Shown: in pieces, positions 8,581 to 17,811 of the stretch
Numbering within the stretch: the first letter of the stretch is position 1
Layout: the number at the start of each line of letters is the position of its first letter
Assembly (NCBI RefSeq): GCF_963667555.1
Contig: NZ_OY763421.1
Location: 885,562 to 949,561, forward strand
Origin: an uncultured Methanolobus sp.
GTDB lineage: Archaea; Halobacteriota; Methanosarcinia; Methanosarcinales; Methanosarcinaceae
Length of the DNA stretch: 64,000 nucleotides
Direction of reading: 5' to 3'
The notes under the pieces: generated by a model
The model's database searches: none
The model's input: only the letters and a program-made list of their open reading frames with translations
What the model was told of the DNA's origin: nothing
Program-made: the position numbers and the translations under genes

Positions 8581-8627
8581 TTTTATATTAGTTCCACATA
8601 GAACTAATTAGTTCCATTTGGAACTAA
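8581..8627 (+). promoter_or_regulatory. TATA box with two back-to-back 20-bp operators
   Basis: The TATA box ttttata (8581-8587) is followed without gap by two palindromes: 8588-8607 (arms TTAGTTCC/AGAACTAA, 7 of 8 pairs) and 8608-8627 (TTAGTTCCATTTGGAACTAA, 8 of 8 pairs). Together they cover the expected transcription start near 8610. Two abutting identical sites imply cooperative binding of a dimeric repressor. The MarR-family protein encoded at the end of the cluster (12178) is the natural candidate. Confidence 0.75.
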
Positions 8628-8659
8628 TGGACTATACAAAAAAAGATGAAGGAATTGAT

Positions 8660-9388
8660 ATGGATACTAATATCCAAAAAACTGAACATGAGACTCTCAT
8701 GCGTCTGACGGACGTGTGGAAGATATATCAGATGGGTGAAGTCGAATTTGCAGCATTGAAAGGTATTAATCTGGAGATCCTGCATGGTGAATTTGTAGTC
8801 ATACTCGGTCCAAGCGGAAGCGGTAAGAGTACAATGATGAACCTGCTGGGCTGTCTTGATCTTCCAAGCAAAGGAGTTGTTGAACTCAACAACAAGGACA
8901 TTGCCAAAATGAAAGAATCCGAACTTGCTCAGATAAGAGGACAGCTAATTGGTTTCATTTTCCAGACCTTTAACCTGATACCCACTTTGAACACAGTCGA
9001 AAATGTAATGCTTCCTCTGGAATTTCAGGAAACTGATCCAGATTATTCATGGAAAAGAGCAGAAGAACTCCTGACAGTTGTAGATCTTTCTAACAAACTA
9101 TACAACCTTCCTTCCCAGTTATCAGGTGGACAGAGACAAAGAGTTGCCATTGCAAGATCACTTGCAGTAGATCCTAAAGTGATTCTTGCAGATGAGCCTA
9201 CAGGAAACCTGGATAGTAAGACGGGAAACTACATTCTTGAATTTTTAAATGATCTTCACCTGAAAGAAGGTAAAACAATTATAATGATAACTCACGACCC
9301 TGATTTGACAAAGTATGCAGATCGTGTAGTTCACATTAAAGATGGAATGGTAGACAGTATAGAGATAAAAAAACGTGAAGCAATGTGA
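8660..9388 (+). CDS. ABC transporter ATP-binding protein (MacB/LolD type)
   Basis: 242 residues from the ATG at 8660. Walker [11 protein letters not shown]-loop QTFNLIP, signature [13 protein letters not shown], Walker [14 protein letters not shown] and the H-loop ITHDP are all present. The DEPTGNLDS and the length mark the MacB/LolD/FtsE class, which powers FtsX-like permeases in export or mechanotransmission. Upstream in-frame TTG (8618) and ATG (8627) fall inside the operator and lack a ribosome site; the ATG at 8660 follows gaaggaattgat, so I prefer it. The stop overlaps the next gene. Confidence 0.93.
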   Translation: MDTNIQKTEHETLMRLTDVWKIYQMGEVEFAALKGINLEILHGEFVVILGPSGSGKSTMMNLLGCLDLPSKGVVELNNKDIAKMKESELAQIRGQLIGFIFQTFNLIPTLNTVENVMLPLEFQETDPDYSWKRAEELLTVVDLSNKLYNLPSQLSGGQRQRVAIARSLAVDPKVILADEPTGNLDSKTGNYILEFLNDLHLKEGKTIIMITHDPDLTKYADRVVHIKDGMVDSIEIKKREAM

Positions 9389-10716
9389 TGAAAATGAGAA
9401 AAATATTATTGCTATTGTTAGTATTGATGCTGCCAATAAGTAATGTTGCAGCAGCAGGCCTCAATGCAGGGGCTGCAGGTGTGAAAGTAGATATTATGAG
9501 CCAGAATCCTTATCCTGCAAGACCTGGTGAAACTGTTGAGTTTACCATTAGTCTCCAGAATGAAGGAAACAACGATCTGTCTGATGTTGTTGTGAAGATC
9601 GATGCTGATTATCCTTTCAGTGAAGTCTCCGGACAATCACTAAGTAAAACAATATCATTCCTTGAAGCCCGCCAGGATGAAGAAGATGCAACATTTGTGA
9701 AATTCAAACTGAAGGTAGATTCTGATGTTTCAGATGGTACTTACGATATTGATGTTATTGTAAGTGACAGTGAATCTGATTCTAAATCTGTTACAACACT
9801 TGAAATTGAAGTACAGGGCAAGGAATACGCTCAGATCGTTACTATAAGCGAATCGAACATAGATGTTGCAACTGTGGAACCTTTAGAATTTGTAATAACC
9901 AATACAGGTACATCACCACTCAAAAACATGGAACTCTCATGGAACGAGCCTACTGGCATCATTCTGCCGGTATACGGTTCCAACAGTAAGTACATTAATT
10001 ACCTTGGTGTTGGAGAATCTGCCACGGTCGTTTACTCCGTTATGGCTGATGTAAATGCAGAGCCGGGACTATATCAGCTTGATATTACCCTGGAATTCCA
10101 GGATTATCAATCCAGCACTACACTAATAGAGACAAAAGCAGGCATGTTTGTAGGAGGTACCACAGATTTTGATCTGAGTTACTCTGAAAGTGATGAAGGA
10201 GAAGTTTCATTGTCCCTTGCAAATGTAGGTAACAATGAGGCATACTCTGTAAAAGTATCCATCCCGGAACAGGATAACTTCCTGTCAACAGGCAGTACAT
10301 CCACTATAGTTGGTAACCTTGAGAAAGGTGACTACACCATCACTTCATTCTCATTAACCCAGATTATGCCTGATGACGAGTCATTAAGTGCGGATCTCAG
10401 TGCAGAGGATATAGAGGCCATGAGAGATGAGCTAAAAGATAAAAGCCAGCTTCTTGTGATAGTAGAATATACCGATTCTGCAGGTCAAAGGCATTCAGTT
10501 GAAAAATCGGTCCAAGTTGAGGAACTGACTGGTGGTGCAGCGTCAGGAATGGGACAACAGCAAAGCTCATCGAATATTTACGTGCTTTACGCAGCAGGAC
10601 TTTTTGTTGTATTGGTAATAGGCTTCAACTACAGAAAGAAGAAAATGATGAAAGAGGGAAATTATACACCACTGAATGTTCAGATCAGAAATATCATTAA
10701 GAAGGGAAATAAATGA
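9388..10716 (+). CDS. Secreted COG1361 S-layer-like protein, partner of the ABC exporter
   Basis: 442 residues. Signal peptide (ILLLLLVLMLPISNVAAAG), then tandem beta-sandwich repeats of CARDB/NEW3-like type (PARPGETVEFTISLQNEGNNDL; VEPLEFVITNTGTSPLKNM; EVSLSLANVGNNEAYSV) and a C-terminal transmembrane helix near 400-418 with a basic cytoplasmic tail. COG1361 proteins in methanogens are envelope proteins often found with MacB-like ABC genes, where they may act as extracellular adaptors. Starts at ATG 9388, overlapping the ATPase stop (TGATG); GTG 9385 is less likely. It overlaps the permease gene by 4 bp, so the three are co-translated. Confidence 0.85.
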   Translation: MKMRKILLLLLVLMLPISNVAAAGLNAGAAGVKVDIMSQNPYPARPGETVEFTISLQNEGNNDLSDVVVKIDADYPFSEVSGQSLSKTISFLEARQDEEDATFVKFKLKVDSDVSDGTYDIDVIVSDSESDSKSVTTLEIEVQGKEYAQIVTISESNIDVATVEPLEFVITNTGTSPLKNMELSWNEPTGIILPVYGSNSKYINYLGVGESATVVYSVMADVNAEPGLYQLDITLEFQDYQSSTTLIETKAGMFVGGTTDFDLSYSESDEGEVSLSLANVGNNEAYSVKVSIPEQDNFLSTGSTSTIVGNLEKGDYTITSFSLTQIMPDDESLSADLSAEDIEAMRDELKDKSQLLVIVEYTDSAGQRHSVEKSVQVEELTGGAASGMGQQQSSSNIYVLYAAGLFVVLVIGFNYRKKKMMKEGNYTPLNVQIRNIIKKGNK

Positions 10717-11936
10717 GGAAAAGTACCTATTTTAAACTAGCCACAAATATCCTGGTTCACAGCAAGATCCGAAGCTGGCTCACTATAATAGGTATTGTCA
10801 TTGGTGTAGGATCTGTGATCACCATCATGGCTCTGAGTGATAGCATGTCTGCAGAAATGGAAGAACAGTTTGCAGACATGGATCTTACAAATATACAGAT
10901 AACTCCCGGATATTCGAAGGCATCTTCATCATTTGGGCCCCCCGGAATGGGAGGAGGTGGTAGTTCCACAGATGATGCAGAACTGACCGATAAGGACATC
11001 AGGGCAATAAAACTGCTGGAGAATATCGACTACATCTATGGTCAGATATCTGACAGTGGTCTGGAAGTATATTTCATGGGTGAAACTGCTGAACTCTCTG
11101 TGACCGGTGTTGATACTCAGGTATGGCAATACACAGTTACCTATGATCTGGAAGCCGGTAGATTCCTTGAGGCTACTGATAACAGAGTCGTGGTTATTGG
11201 CTATGATATTGCTCATGAAATGTATGACCAGGAAGTTGGCCTGAACCGTGTACTGACAATTGAAGGAAAATCATTCAGGATTGTTGGTATACTTGCAGAA
11301 GATGAAGATGACAATGCCATCTACATGCCAATTGATGCGGCTATAGATATAATAGACGATGCAGAAGAAGACGTTTATGACACCATTGTTGTAAAAGCTT
11401 CTGATACAGACTATGTAGAAACCGTAGTAGAAGCTATTGAAGAGAAACTAATGATCTCAAGACATATTGTCAATGAAGATGACAGGGATTTCTCTGTTAC
11501 CGATTCATTATCAATGGCAGAATCTGCCAGTGAAATGATGGACACAATGACAATATTCCTGGGAGCTATCGCCGGAGTTTCACTAGTAGTAGGGTCTGTC
11601 GGAATTGCAAATACAATGTTTACCTCTGTGATGGAAAAGACAAAGGAGATTGGCACAATGAAAGCAATCGGAGCAAAGAATGGTGATATCCTTATGATAT
11701 TCCTGATGAATTCTGCACTTGTGGGATTCGTTGGAGGCGTACTTGGTATACTGTTGAGTGTTATACTGGCAATTTTGGTTACATATACAGGTATTATCAG
11801 CTCAACAGTGACAGTGTCTTTTGACCTGATGCTTCTGGGAGTTTCCATTGCGATCTTTGTAGGCGTGTTGTCAGGAGTCATTCCTGCATACAATGCTTCA
11901 AAAATGAGGCCGGTAGATGCGTTGAGATATGAGTGA
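10713..11936 (+). CDS. MacB/FtsX-type ABC transporter permease
   Basis: 407 residues with the MacB layout: one N-terminal transmembrane helix (about 21-45), a large extracellular MacB periplasmic-core-like domain (about 50-270) and three C-terminal helices of the FtsX domain (about 285-400) with the typical TKEIGTMKAIGAKNGDIL loop and PVDALRYE end. A glycine-rich insert (GPPGMGGGGS) sits near residue 75. Archaea lack an outer membrane and MacA-TolC partners; the S-layer-like protein encoded just upstream probably takes the extracellular role. ATGA overlap with the preceding gene. Confidence 0.92.
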   Translation: MRKSTYFKLATNILVHSKIRSWLTIIGIVIGVGSVITIMALSDSMSAEMEEQFADMDLTNIQITPGYSKASSSFGPPGMGGGGSSTDDAELTDKDIRAIKLLENIDYIYGQISDSGLEVYFMGETAELSVTGVDTQVWQYTVTYDLEAGRFLEATDNRVVVIGYDIAHEMYDQEVGLNRVLTIEGKSFRIVGILAEDEDDNAIYMPIDAAIDIIDDAEEDVYDTIVVKASDTDYVETVVEAIEEKLMISRHIVNEDDRDFSVTDSLSMAESASEMMDTMTIFLGAIAGVSLVVGSVGIANTMFTSVMEKTKEIGTMKAIGAKNGDILMIFLMNSALVGFVGGVLGILLSVILAILVTYTGIISSTVTVSFDLMLLGVSIAIFVGVLSGVIPAYNASKMRPVDALRYE

Positions 11937-11959
11937 TAATTTTCCAGAAATGGATTTAG

Positions 11960-11997
11960 ATCATGTGGAACGGAAGCATGTTCCATATGATTTCTTT
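11960..11997 (+). terminator. Hairpin after the ABC exporter operon
   Basis: Inverted repeat ATCATGTGGAAC (11960-11971) with GTTCCATATGAT (11980-11991), pairing at 11 of 12 positions around an 8-base loop, then ttcttt. Position 24 bp after the permease stop fits a terminator. The GGAAC/GTTCC arms also echo the operator half-sites at 8588-8627, so a regulator site is possible. Confidence 0.5.
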
Positions 11998-12177
11998 GTA
12001 TTACAACAACTCTTTCTCATAATCAGATGAGGGTGGACCGCACAGGTAAAATAGGTCAAAATGTATGATAGTGACACTTGAAAATGAAAGTTAGATATGT
12101 TGGGAAAGAATCTCATAATGGAATTAATTCGCTTATGGAATTCGCAGAAAAAGCAGAACCTACTATGAGTGTGGATA

Positions 12178-12675
12178 ATGGAAGAACATGATACAGAACT
12201 AAATCCAGTAGAAATTACTGGCCCGCTGGTAATACTTTCCAGAAGTCATCTTGCATATATGATCAAAGAATTGAAACCTTATGGATTTGGCTGGATCGAT
12301 TTTGAATTCATAATGATTCTTAATATTCACAAAGAAGGGGTTTCTCAGGAGCATCTGACAAAAGTACTAAAAGTTGGTAAGGCAACGACTACACGTACCA
12401 TGCAGAAACTGGAGGCTGAAGGTTATGTATCCAGAGTTCGGGATGATGCTGACAGAAGAGCATACAAACTCTACCTTACAGATAAAGGAAAAGATGTACA
12501 GGAACTGTTCCGGCAGAAAATGACTGATTGGATAAACATAGTATATTCTGATTTTACACTTGAAGAGAGAGAAGCTTTCAGGATGATGCTACATAAAGCA
12601 ATGGTAAAAGCATTTTATTTAGATCAGCCCCCTATGCCTCCGAATGGTACTGAAATATTCAGATTTAAAAAGTAG
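12178..12675 (+). CDS. MarR-family regulator, likely repressor of the ABC exporter operon
   Basis: 165 residues. Winged helix at about 50-110: VSQEHLTKVLKVGKATTTRTMQKLEAEGYVSRV followed by the wing RDDADRRAYKLYLTDKG, with the conserved DxR. MarR proteins bind palindromes as dimers and release DNA when a phenolic or antibiotic ligand or oxidant binds. The gene follows the MacB-like operon, whose promoter carries two abutting palindromes. The start is ATG 12178 (or GTG 12169, which would add three residues). The 240-bp gap upstream shows no clear promoter; a 36-codon frame at 12085-12195 overlaps the start but I see no support for it. Confidence 0.82.
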   Translation: MEEHDTELNPVEITGPLVILSRSHLAYMIKELKPYGFGWIDFEFIMILNIHKEGVSQEHLTKVLKVGKATTTRTMQKLEAEGYVSRVRDDADRRAYKLYLTDKGKDVQELFRQKMTDWINIVYSDFTLEEREAFRMMLHKAMVKAFYLDQPPMPPNGTEIFRFKK

Positions 12676-12868
12676 AAATAGACTTTACTATTTGAACACT
12701 TACTTATATGTTGCCAGTCACCAATATTTCACCATACTGGCTTTTTGATGTGATTTGCATCTTTTATTTTTAGAATAGGTTAGGCAGAGAAGCAGGAAGA
12801 TATAATCCTTTTTCCTGAATCCGTGACAAAAAGAGTGAATAGTTAACCTTACTCAGCAACTCACAAAT

Positions 12869-13603
12869 TCAAAGTCCAAAAAGTGATCTTGCAAACTCCA
12901 TGATCTTTATCGTAAAGCTTTCAGGTTTTTCAGATTCAGTCGTATTTGCATTATAAATAGTTTCATTACCGCCAGCATATTCACACAATGAAACAGCAGA
13001 ACTTTGGTTTTGTTCTGTCATTGTTGCAGTTGTAGCAATTGTTGTAGTTGTGGCGTTTGTTGTGGTTGAAGTGGTTTTTGTGCTTGTTACTGCTGTTGTT
13101 TCGGAAACATTAGAAATGCTCAGATTTGCATAATCGAAAAACTCATTACGGTTATCCGGCAACGCATAATAGGTTCTGCGAACTCCAGATTCGTTGGGTA
13201 TGAAATGGAAATAGGTCGGTCGTGCCCACTGACTTGAGAAATCATTTGGGAAATCATCGTATAAAGGAACATTCATTGAACCGTTCACAATTTCAAGTTC
13301 ATATGTACGGTTTGCCTGTGGCTCATGGATATACAGCATATTTCCCTCAATTTTGTAATTGACCATATGTGGCTGAAACCTGAATGATGGTGAAGGTGAG
13401 AGAATTACCATACCCCATCCGGGATGATTTCTTGCGTAATCTATGGAATAATCAAAACACAACCAATCACTTTTGTCTTCGTAAAGCAGATCCCATTTGT
13501 CTTTATAGGCATCATAATCTGCACCTGTTTCAGCATAGACAACATTAACCGGTGCTACCAGCAAAAATAGCAACAAAATAGGTATTCCCTTTATTGCATC
13601 CAC
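12869..13603 (-). CDS. Secreted protein with Thr-rich linker, unknown function
   Basis: 244 residues. N-terminal signal peptide (about 1-24, ending VVYAE), a globular domain at about 28-165 with CFDYSIDYARNHPGWGMV and ANRTYELEIVNGSMNVPLYD, then a threonine-rich stretch at about 172-200 (repeats of TTT/TATT with potential O-glycosylation) and a short C-terminal part with N-glycosylation sequons. The Cys/His/Asp pattern in the globular domain faintly recalls transglutaminase-like or C39-like folds, but this is a guess. Likely an envelope or S-layer-associated protein. Alone in its unit. Confidence 0.65.
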   Translation of the reverse strand: MDAIKGIPILLLFLLVAPVNVVYAETGADYDAYKDKWDLLYEDKSDWLCFDYSIDYARNHPGWGMVILSPSPSFRFQPHMVNYKIEGNMLYIHEPQANRTYELEIVNGSMNVPLYDDFPNDFSSQWARPTYFHFIPNESGVRRTYYALPDNRNEFFDYANLSISNVSETTAVTSTKTTSTTTNATTTTIATTATMTEQNQSSAVSLCEYAGGNETIYNANTTESEKPESFTIKIMEFARSLFGL

Positions 13604-13675
13604 TCCATATATTTTTGCTAGCCAATAAACTTTTTTAGATATAAAGTTTATGAGATTCTAAAAAGTTGGAATATA

Positions 13676-13935
13676 GCGCTGTAGAGATTATGTTTATATG
13701 AGTGACACGAACGTTGCTATTTTTCAGTTTCAAAACCCAAAAAACAATTTGCAAGCTAAAACCAAAGTAACCATCCGCCGAAGGCGGCACATTCCAATAC
13801 CTCTGTACAGAAGAAAATTGCATTTATACCTGAGAATCTACTGAGGTATACGAAGAAAGTATTCCACTGCAACACGTTAATTGTTTAGTACTACCTGACG
13901 GAAAAGCGCCGGCTTCGCCGGACCCTTCGGAATTT
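13676..13935 (+). repeat. MITE-like intergenic repeat, copy B
   Basis: Left terminus gcgctgtagagattatg at 13676, then gagtgacacgaacgttgc, hairpin 1 ccgccgaaggcgg (near 13780) and hairpin 2 cgccggcttcgccggacc (near 13906). The right end is cut off by the 3' end of the DUF1801 gene at 13939. Copy C, in opposite orientation, lies on the other side of that gene. Confidence 0.75.
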
Positions 13936-13938
13936 ATT

Positions 13939-14316
13939 TCATCGATTCGTTTTCGCATTGTTCTCCTTAACTCTAAAAACCACGATCTTCCTGACAATAT
14001 CAATTGGAAGTGGCTCATCCAATGGAAACTGAACAGAACCTTTGGCATGTTTGTAACCGGCAAGCTCGTCCTCAAATTCAGCAATTCCTGAAGGAGTGGG
14101 ATAGAATCCGATGTGATTTTTATAAGCGGCAAAATGAACCAGAATACCGTTCAACCTGAATGTCGGCATATTATAACTGATAGTCTCTTCTGCATCCGGT
14201 GCAAGTTCCAGAATGGTGCTTCTCAGCTCGTTTAGCCTACCCTGTACATCTTTTGGGAACATTGCGATGTATTCATCGATATTACGGATTTCCGTCTTTG
14301 AAGTGCTCTTGTCCAT
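13939..14316 (-). CDS. DUF1801 / YdhG-like protein
   Basis: 125 residues matching the DUF1801 (YdhG/YobT) family: IDEYIAMFPKDVQGRLNELRSTIL, then EETISYNMPTFRLNGILVHFAAYKNHIGFYP and KGSVQFPLDEPLPIDIVRKIVVFRV at the C-terminus. The fold is a small helix-grip domain. A role as a frataxin-like iron chaperone (Fra) has been proposed for Bacillus members, but is not secure here. The gene is flanked by inverted copies of the MITE-like repeat (B and C), and its stop codon falls at the edge of copy B. Confidence 0.82.
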   Translation of the reverse strand: MDKSTSKTEIRNIDEYIAMFPKDVQGRLNELRSTILELAPDAEETISYNMPTFRLNGILVHFAAYKNHIGFYPTPSGIAEFEDELAGYKHAKGSVQFPLDEPLPIDIVRKIVVFRVKENNAKTNR

Positions 14317-14374
14317 AATAAATTGAAGATTCCCGGATATTTAAAGCTTAACTGCAAATCGACTCTTCATAGTT

Positions 14375-14562
14375 CATGGATAACAGGAGTCATCCCGATG
14401 GATCCGGCGAAGCCGGCGCTTTCCCATAACAATAAAGAAAAAATCTGCATCAATACACGTAAAACTGTTTTGCCAGATTTCAATTGAATTCTTAGTACAA
14501 CTATGATAGAATCTAAAATTCTATGCACAATCGCAGGAATGTGCCGCCTTTGGCGGATGAAA
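14375..14562 (-). repeat. MITE-like intergenic repeat, copy C
   Basis: Opposite orientation to copy B: hairpin 2 (tccggcgaagccggcg, near 14402) comes first, then hairpin 1 with one change (ccgcctttggcgg, near 14543). Both termini are missing; the right edge abuts the SUMF1-like gene stop at 14563. Confidence 0.65.
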
Positions 14563-15324
14563 TCACAATGTCATAAGAAGACGGAATCCCACAGAATATG
14601 AGCCATAATCCGAATCGAAACTACTTCGATATGATGAGCGGCATTTTTCCGGATAATTGACCCATCCACCACCACGCAGGACAATTCCAATGCTTCCTAC
14701 AGTGTCCCAGGCAGTGCCTTCGGCAAGGGCTTCCTCATAATTTCGGTGATACCTGTTCTGGCACCATTCCCAGACATTTCCGTACATGTCATGCAGACCC
14801 CAGGGATTTGGCTTTTTTTGACCCACCGGATGTGTCTCATGTCCTGAGTTCAAAAAATACCAGGCATAATCTGCAAGTTTCAGGTCAGAATTACCAAAAA
14901 AGTATTTCGTATCAGTTCCTGCTCTACAGGCATACTCCCACTCGGTTTCTGAAGGAAGGCGATATTTATCCGTATTTTCCCGGTCATTCAGTCTTTTAAT
15001 GAATTCATGCACTTTGTTCCAGGTAATGCATTCTACAGGTCTGTTATCACCCTCAAAACAGGAAGGCTCATCTCCCATTACACTATTCCACTGTTTTTGG
15101 GTTACCTGAAACTTTCCAATGTAGAATGGTTCCTTTATAGTAACTCTTACTGGAATTTTATAGCCAAATTCAGAGGAATCTAAATGAAATTCTCCAGCAG
15201 GGATTAACATGAACTCCATTCCTATTGAATTGTTTTTAGAAAATGAAAGTACCTTTCTTCCTGGTTCTTCATACATATTCTTGATATACGTGTTTTTCCC
15301 TGTAGTAAAATCTGTGTCATCCAT
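14563..15324 (-). CDS. SUMF1/FGE-sulfatase-domain protein
   Basis: 253 residues of the formylglycine-generating-enzyme fold: GMEFMLIPAGEFHL, YIGKFQVTQKQWNSVMG, YRLPSETEWEYACRAG, GLHDMYGNVWEWC and RGGGWVNYPEKCRSSYR, ending GFRLL. True sulfatase-activating enzymes have a Cys pair in the C-terminal active site; here the region reads RSSYRSSF, with Ser instead, so the copper-dependent oxidation of a sulfatase cysteine is unlikely. Such proteins are often ligand-binding or regulatory. No signal peptide. No sulfatase gene nearby. The stop codon lies against repeat copy C. Confidence 0.82.
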   Translation of the reverse strand: MDDTDFTTGKNTYIKNMYEEPGRKVLSFSKNNSIGMEFMLIPAGEFHLDSSEFGYKIPVRVTIKEPFYIGKFQVTQKQWNSVMGDEPSCFEGDNRPVECITWNKVHEFIKRLNDRENTDKYRLPSETEWEYACRAGTDTKYFFGNSDLKLADYAWYFLNSGHETHPVGQKKPNPWGLHDMYGNVWEWCQNRYHRNYEEALAEGTAWDTVGSIGIVLRGGGWVNYPEKCRSSYRSSFDSDYGSYSVGFRLLMTL

Positions 15325-15622
15325 CTTTGCTAACCATGTTATTTGATTTTTCAGGATTTCATTTGGTAATAAAATTTCGTAATAAGATTATGATTAGCTT
15401 CAAATTTATGATTTTTGCATCCGCTGAAGACGACATATTCATTATTACATGGCATTATGCAGATCTTTTTTTGATTTACATAAAGAGCGCAGGCTTTCTA
15501 CAAAACTGTAAATTAGTGAGTCTATTAAAAAAGAAACAGAGTAATCACATGAAATGATCCATATGATAATTCTGCTTTAAGTGGTATATTAAGAAACTGA
15601 ATCCTGAGACAGTCTTTTGAGA
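15325..15622. other. Intergenic gap with a decayed repeat fragment
   Basis: About 300 bp without a credible gene. The stretch catccgctgaagacgacatattca (near 15419-15443) looks like a degraded form of hairpin 1 of the MITE-like family. A possible 76-codon frame here has no ribosome site and a biased composition, so I do not call it. Confidence 0.4.
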
Positions 15623-17071
15623 TCATCCGATGAACTGGAAGTTCTCGAATTGCCATGGGTCCGGGTCATGTTCAACTGCCGGATTTTCTTTGAAGAAGAC
15701 CTTGCGGTTCTTAAGTGGTGTCCAGTCAGATGGGGTTGATATGAAATTACCAAGATACGGAAGGGCGATGTTCAGGACAAAATCATGTGGAAGATCTTCA
15801 GGTGTCCTGATCCCTTCTTTTGGATTCTCAAGCATCCAGAGTACAGCAGCTACTACACCGGCAGCTACCTGAAGTGTGGTTGCGTTCTGGCCAGGAGCAA
15901 GGGATCTTGTGTCATCGATACTCAATGCACTTCCAGTCCACCATGAATTGTAAGAATGGCCCATCAGAAGCGCACCCAGTATATCTTCACCGGAAACTAT
16001 CTCATTTGTCATTATCCTGAGCTTTGGCTGAAGTTTATAATTGCGTCCTCTCAACTCAAAAAGAGATGAGAGCGTATCATGACATGGCATGTAAGCGTAA
16101 TGAACAGTTGGTCTGAATATGGCTTTTTCTCCATCCTTCACTGTCAGATATTTAGAAAGACCGTAAGATTCTCCATGTCTAATAGCCATACCCACGATCT
16201 CCTGGTCAGGTATCCATGACCTTACCCAGGTGTTCATACCCATCTGTGGCATAAAAATAACGTTCTGGGGGCCATAGTCTGGAACCTGGGCCAGTGGTGG
16301 CATCTTGTTCTCATGTGTACCCCAGGCAATTTCTACAGGAGCAGTTCCTTCTTCCCTGAGACCTTCTATGCTCCATGTACCTACAAACTCATCGACTTCC
16401 TTTGCGCGGTTAGCAACCTGAGTGTCGCGTTCACTGCAGTGAATGACCTTCACGCCAAGTTTGTGTGCAAGGTGAGCGAAGTCTCTTTTCTCAATAAGCT
16501 GCTTAATTTCTTCTTCGTCTTCAGGGGAGAGTTTTTTGTCAGCACAGGTGCGCTGCGCAATATCCAGCAGGCCCTGCTTTACAAAATGAGTGATAAGACC
16601 GGGATTTGCACCGTGGTCAACAACAGCTGTGGGTGCATCTTTCCAGTCACGGGAAAGCTCAAGTAGTTTCATCTGGCGGATATACAAAGATTTATCCAGC
16701 AGGGTCCTGTTCAGAAAATCCTCTGTAGGATCCCATACTTCCACAGATGTGTTTACGTACAACACATTATGCTCATGACACCAGGTAATGATCTCAATAG
16801 CATCAATATTCCATGAAAGGTCAATTATCAGACCATCGTTATCCATGTATTTGGAAAGAATCTGAGCAAGGTTTTTCGGGGTGATCTTTTCACGGACAAA
16901 TGTCAATCCCTGATTAGTATATTTTTTAAGGGATTTCGATTTGTCTTCAAAATCGATTAGCGTAATGTTTTCTAACGGAACATCGAGTTTGTCCAGTAAG
17001 AGGGGTAAGGTACACTGAGAAACTGAACCATAACCGATGATGAGAACCTTTTTTAAGAATTCTGGTTTCAT
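15623..17071 (-). CDS. hss: Homospermidine synthase
   Basis: 482 residues. It makes sym-homospermidine from putrescine (or spermidine plus putrescine) by an NAD-dependent transfer of an aminobutyl group. The N-terminal Rossmann motif is VLIIGYGSVSQCTLPLL; conserved blocks include VDHGANPGLITHFVKQGL, EIAWGTHEN, HYAYMPCHDTLSS and the C-terminal SWWTGSALSIDDTRSLAPGQNATTLQVAAGV, all typical of bacterial-type Hss and clearly distinct from saccharopine dehydrogenase. Length agrees with the family (about 475-480). sym-Homospermidine is a known polyamine of Methanosarcinales, which fits. The gene is probably of bacterial origin. Single-gene unit. Confidence 0.92.
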   Translation of the reverse strand: MKPEFLKKVLIIGYGSVSQCTLPLLLDKLDVPLENITLIDFEDKSKSLKKYTNQGLTFVREKITPKNLAQILSKYMDNDGLIIDLSWNIDAIEIITWCHEHNVLYVNTSVEVWDPTEDFLNRTLLDKSLYIRQMKLLELSRDWKDAPTAVVDHGANPGLITHFVKQGLLDIAQRTCADKKLSPEDEEEIKQLIEKRDFAHLAHKLGVKVIHCSERDTQVANRAKEVDEFVGTWSIEGLREEGTAPVEIAWGTHENKMPPLAQVPDYGPQNVIFMPQMGMNTWVRSWIPDQEIVGMAIRHGESYGLSKYLTVKDGEKAIFRPTVHYAYMPCHDTLSSLFELRGRNYKLQPKLRIMTNEIVSGEDILGALLMGHSYNSWWTGSALSIDDTRSLAPGQNATTLQVAAGVVAAVLWMLENPKEGIRTPEDLPHDFVLNIALPYLGNFISTPSDWTPLKNRKVFFKENPAVEHDPDPWQFENFQFIG

Positions 17072-17239
17072 ATCGTTGCTACATGAATTATAGAAATATA
17101 ACTTTTTGTATCAAAACCAATTTCTTCTGAATAATAATTTGGCAGAAAAACAGATAGATAATACATCTATGATGCATAGATTATAGTAATACTACAGTTA
17201 CATATGACTATAGTAATACTTCAGAGATCCTGTCAAAAA

Positions 17240-17563
17240 CTACACAAGTACTTCTATGATCCCATTCTCAATTTTAGTCTCATAGGTTTCAACTTTCGGG
17301 TCATCCATGTCGATATATTCACCGGTATCGACATTTTCACCGGTCCTTATGTCAAAACCCCAGTTGTGACATGCACACTTGAGTGTGTAATCCTCAAGCG
17401 TCCCGCTTTTAAGAGGACATCCCTGATGAGGACATTCGTTATCAATTGCAAATATCTCATTGTTCTTTCTAATAAGAGCTATTTGCTTATTTCCTGCGCT
17501 TACAACTTTGATTTTTTCTTCCTGAAGATCTTCTTCCTTTACAGCAGCTACCCACTCAGGCAT
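17240..17563 (-). CDS. Rieske-type [2Fe-2S] ferredoxin
   Basis: 107 residues covering just the Rieske fold. The cluster ligands are in CPHQGCPL (C-x-H) and CACHNWGFD (C-x-x-H), spaced as in NirD and dioxygenase ferredoxins. No transmembrane segment, so a soluble electron carrier. Redox partner unknown. The gap between it and hss holds a palindrome (TCTATgatgCATAGA, near 17167) and two direct copies of tatagtaatac, whose meaning is unclear. Confidence 0.9.
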   Translation of the reverse strand: MPEWVAAVKEEDLQEEKIKVVSAGNKQIALIRKNNEIFAIDNECPHQGCPLKSGTLEDYTLKCACHNWGFDIRTGENVDTGEYIDMDDPKVETYETKIENGIIEVLV

Positions 17564-17811
17564 GATATAAACCCCATATCTTGTTTTAGGTATAAGGACT
17601 GGACCGGTCCGTAATTTACAGCTTGTTCTTCGCAGACTTCCTTCCCTTTCCCATAATTATTTCGGACTTTTATTTATAAATACATTTCCTAATCTATAAT
17701 GAATTGTAATTCAAATTTACCGATAAGCTTAATTCCATTGTTGTCATTAACAGAGCACTGATCTTTTTTGTTTTGCTTTACCAAAACAATTTGGAACGTT
17801 TAAAGACTCAA

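Noticed and set aside
12085..12195. 36-codon frame overlapping the second MarR start
   Set aside because: No ribosome site, no recognisable protein and overlap with a well supported gene.
14563..15324. Sulfatase-activating formylglycine-generating enzyme
   Set aside because: The fold is right, but the active-site cysteines of the C-terminal region are replaced by Ser, and no sulfatase is encoded nearby.
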